From a bacterium (GTDB lineage: Bacteria > JAJVIF01 > JAGGVT01), in assembly GCA_021157815.1 (NCBI GenBank), contig JAGGVT010000079.1:1-5608 (forward strand): a stretch of DNA of 5,608 bases, written 5' to 3'. Position numbers and translations under genes: made by a program. Of the stretch, positions 4,982 through 5,608 are shown one piece after another (positions within the stretch are counted from its first letter, which is position 1; each line of letters starts with the position of its first letter). The notes below the pieces were generated by a model. The model made no database searches and was not told where the DNA came from. It saw only the letters and a list, made by a program, of their open reading frames with translations.

Positions 4982-5608
4982 CTAATTGCCATTTGCCTGA
5001 TTTTCAGTTGCATCATCAGGTTGTTGTTCATTTATGTTTTCATTTTTCATTTCGTGTTTTCTTATGAAAGAATGATGTGAACCCTGCATTATTTCACTCG
5101 CCAGCCAGAAATCGAACTCACTGTCAATCTCCATGCTGAAATGATCCTCCATGACAAACATCACAATATTCCCGCCAAGGCGATTATGCTCGTTCATCAG
5201 GATATCTCGCCTGGTAATATAAATCGCGCCGTTCTCCCTGTAAAGCACCTCGTCCTCTTTCATGTCCTGTCGTCTTGGGCGTTTTTTGTAATCGTATGTC
5301 GGAATCCCCTTGTGCGAATCCTTTTCGCGTTTCCAGAAAAAAGCGTGAGACTTGCATACGCTTAAAAGCGAATCAGCGTTGGTGTCGTTAAAAAGCATGA
5401 GAGCGTTGTCGATATCCTCGTCATTTCTCAACGGGCTTGTGCACTGTAGAAGAAGAACCGTTGCAACTTTCTCGCCGGATTCCTCAATCGTTTTGACGAC
5501 ATGTTCCAAAGCCGGTTCAGTAGGGGATTCATCCGTCGCCAGATCCTCGGGACGCTGAATCGCCTCAGCTCCATTCGCGCGGCTGACAGCAAGAATCTCC
5601 TCATCATC
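4982..5608 (-). CDS. neuA: CMP-nonulosonate (CMP-sialic acid) cytidylyltransferase, N-terminus beyond right edge
   Basis: Activates a nine-carbon sialic acid-type sugar with CTP to give the CMP-sugar donor; cytoplasmic. The frame is open from the last base of the window, so 208 residues are visible; a TTG near 5509 is an internal Leu codon, not the start. NeuA proteins are usually about 220-235 residues, so the N-terminal nucleotide-binding loop is missing here. In the visible fragment: an N-terminal DDEEILAVSRANGAE stretch typical of the family, LQCTSPLR at about residues 54-61, RRQD at 112-115, ENGAIYI at 125-131, and EIDSEFDF at 160-167, whose acidic residues match the family's metal-binding D-I-D motif (the first Asp is Glu here). 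A hydrophilic Asn/Gln/Glu-rich tail of about 30 residues follows the fold. It ends TAG, 19 nt before neuB. The family call is firm; the acceptor could be Neu5Ac, KDN or legionaminic acid. Confidence 0.93.
   Translation of the reverse strand, partial: DDEEILAVSRANGAEAIQRPEDLATDESPTEPALEHVVKTIEESGEKVATVLLLQCTSPLRNDEDIDNALMLFNDTNADSLLSVCKSHAFFWKREKDSHKGIPTYDYKKRPRRQDMKEDEVLYRENGAIYITRRDILMNEHNRLGGNIVMFVMEDHFSMEIDSEFDFWLASEIMQGSHHSFIRKHEMKNENINEQQPDDATENQANGN

Noticed and set aside
5507-5509. TTG as the start of neuA
   Set aside because: The frame continues upstream to the window edge with conserved NeuA sequence (DDEEI, ANGAE), so TTG is an internal Leu codon.

Overview
The window is one stretch of bacterial surface-glycan DNA. 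All five recognisable genes lie on the minus strand, so transcription runs right to left. In that order they are: the end of a CMP-nonulosonate (sialic acid-type) cytidylyltransferase (neuA, cut by the right edge), a nonulosonate synthase (neuB), a KdsC/YrbI-type HAD sugar-phosphate phosphatase, a Wzx-type multi-spanning flippase, and a GT-B-like transferase that closes the cluster. Gaps between genes are short (19 nt and 10 nt) and the last pair overlaps by 1 nt (TAATG), so this looks like one operon whose promoter lies beyond the right edge. No 2-epimerase, ManNAc kinase or other precursor gene is in view.

Together the genes describe a pathway. NeuB condenses a hexosamine or hexose derivative with phosphoenolpyruvate, the HAD enzyme removes a phosphate, NeuA makes the CMP-sugar, the flippase exports a lipid-linked glycan, and the last protein probably transfers a sugar. 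NeuB resembles the animal NANS / Bacteroides KDN-9-phosphate synthase branch more than Neisseria NeuB. The HAD protein carries the residues I recall as marking KDN-9-phosphate phosphatase. The likely chemistry is therefore the route through a 9-phosphorylated intermediate (Neu5Ac-9-P, KDN-9-P or a relative). The exact sugar cannot be read from the sequence.

The most unusual feature is the 318-bp gap between neuB and the phosphatase gene (3595-3912). It is almost entirely a strict 8-bp tandem array, read on the coding strand as TTAGTAAG / TTAGCAGG / TTAGAAGG / TTAATAGG. There are 21 full units next to the neuB stop codon and 7 next to the phosphatase start, separated by a 90-bp island with a GC-rich hairpin. 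The array runs directly into both flanking genes, carries stop codons in all frames of the coding strand and a Shine-Dalgarno-like AGG in many units, and its last AGG is the only visible ribosome-binding signal for the phosphatase gene.

The left 279 bp downstream of the last gene has no convincing gene. It holds an imperfect hairpin, a 12-bp palindrome followed by a T run (a weak terminator candidate), and a short open frame entering from the left edge that ends in a sequence resembling an insertion-sequence end.

The organism cannot be named. Moderate base composition, the standard genetic code with ordinary Shine-Dalgarno sites, and a Wzx-type flippase point to a bacterium. The intergenic arrays and hairpins look like those of a genome rich in dispersed repeats, possibly an uncultivated lineage; that is inference.
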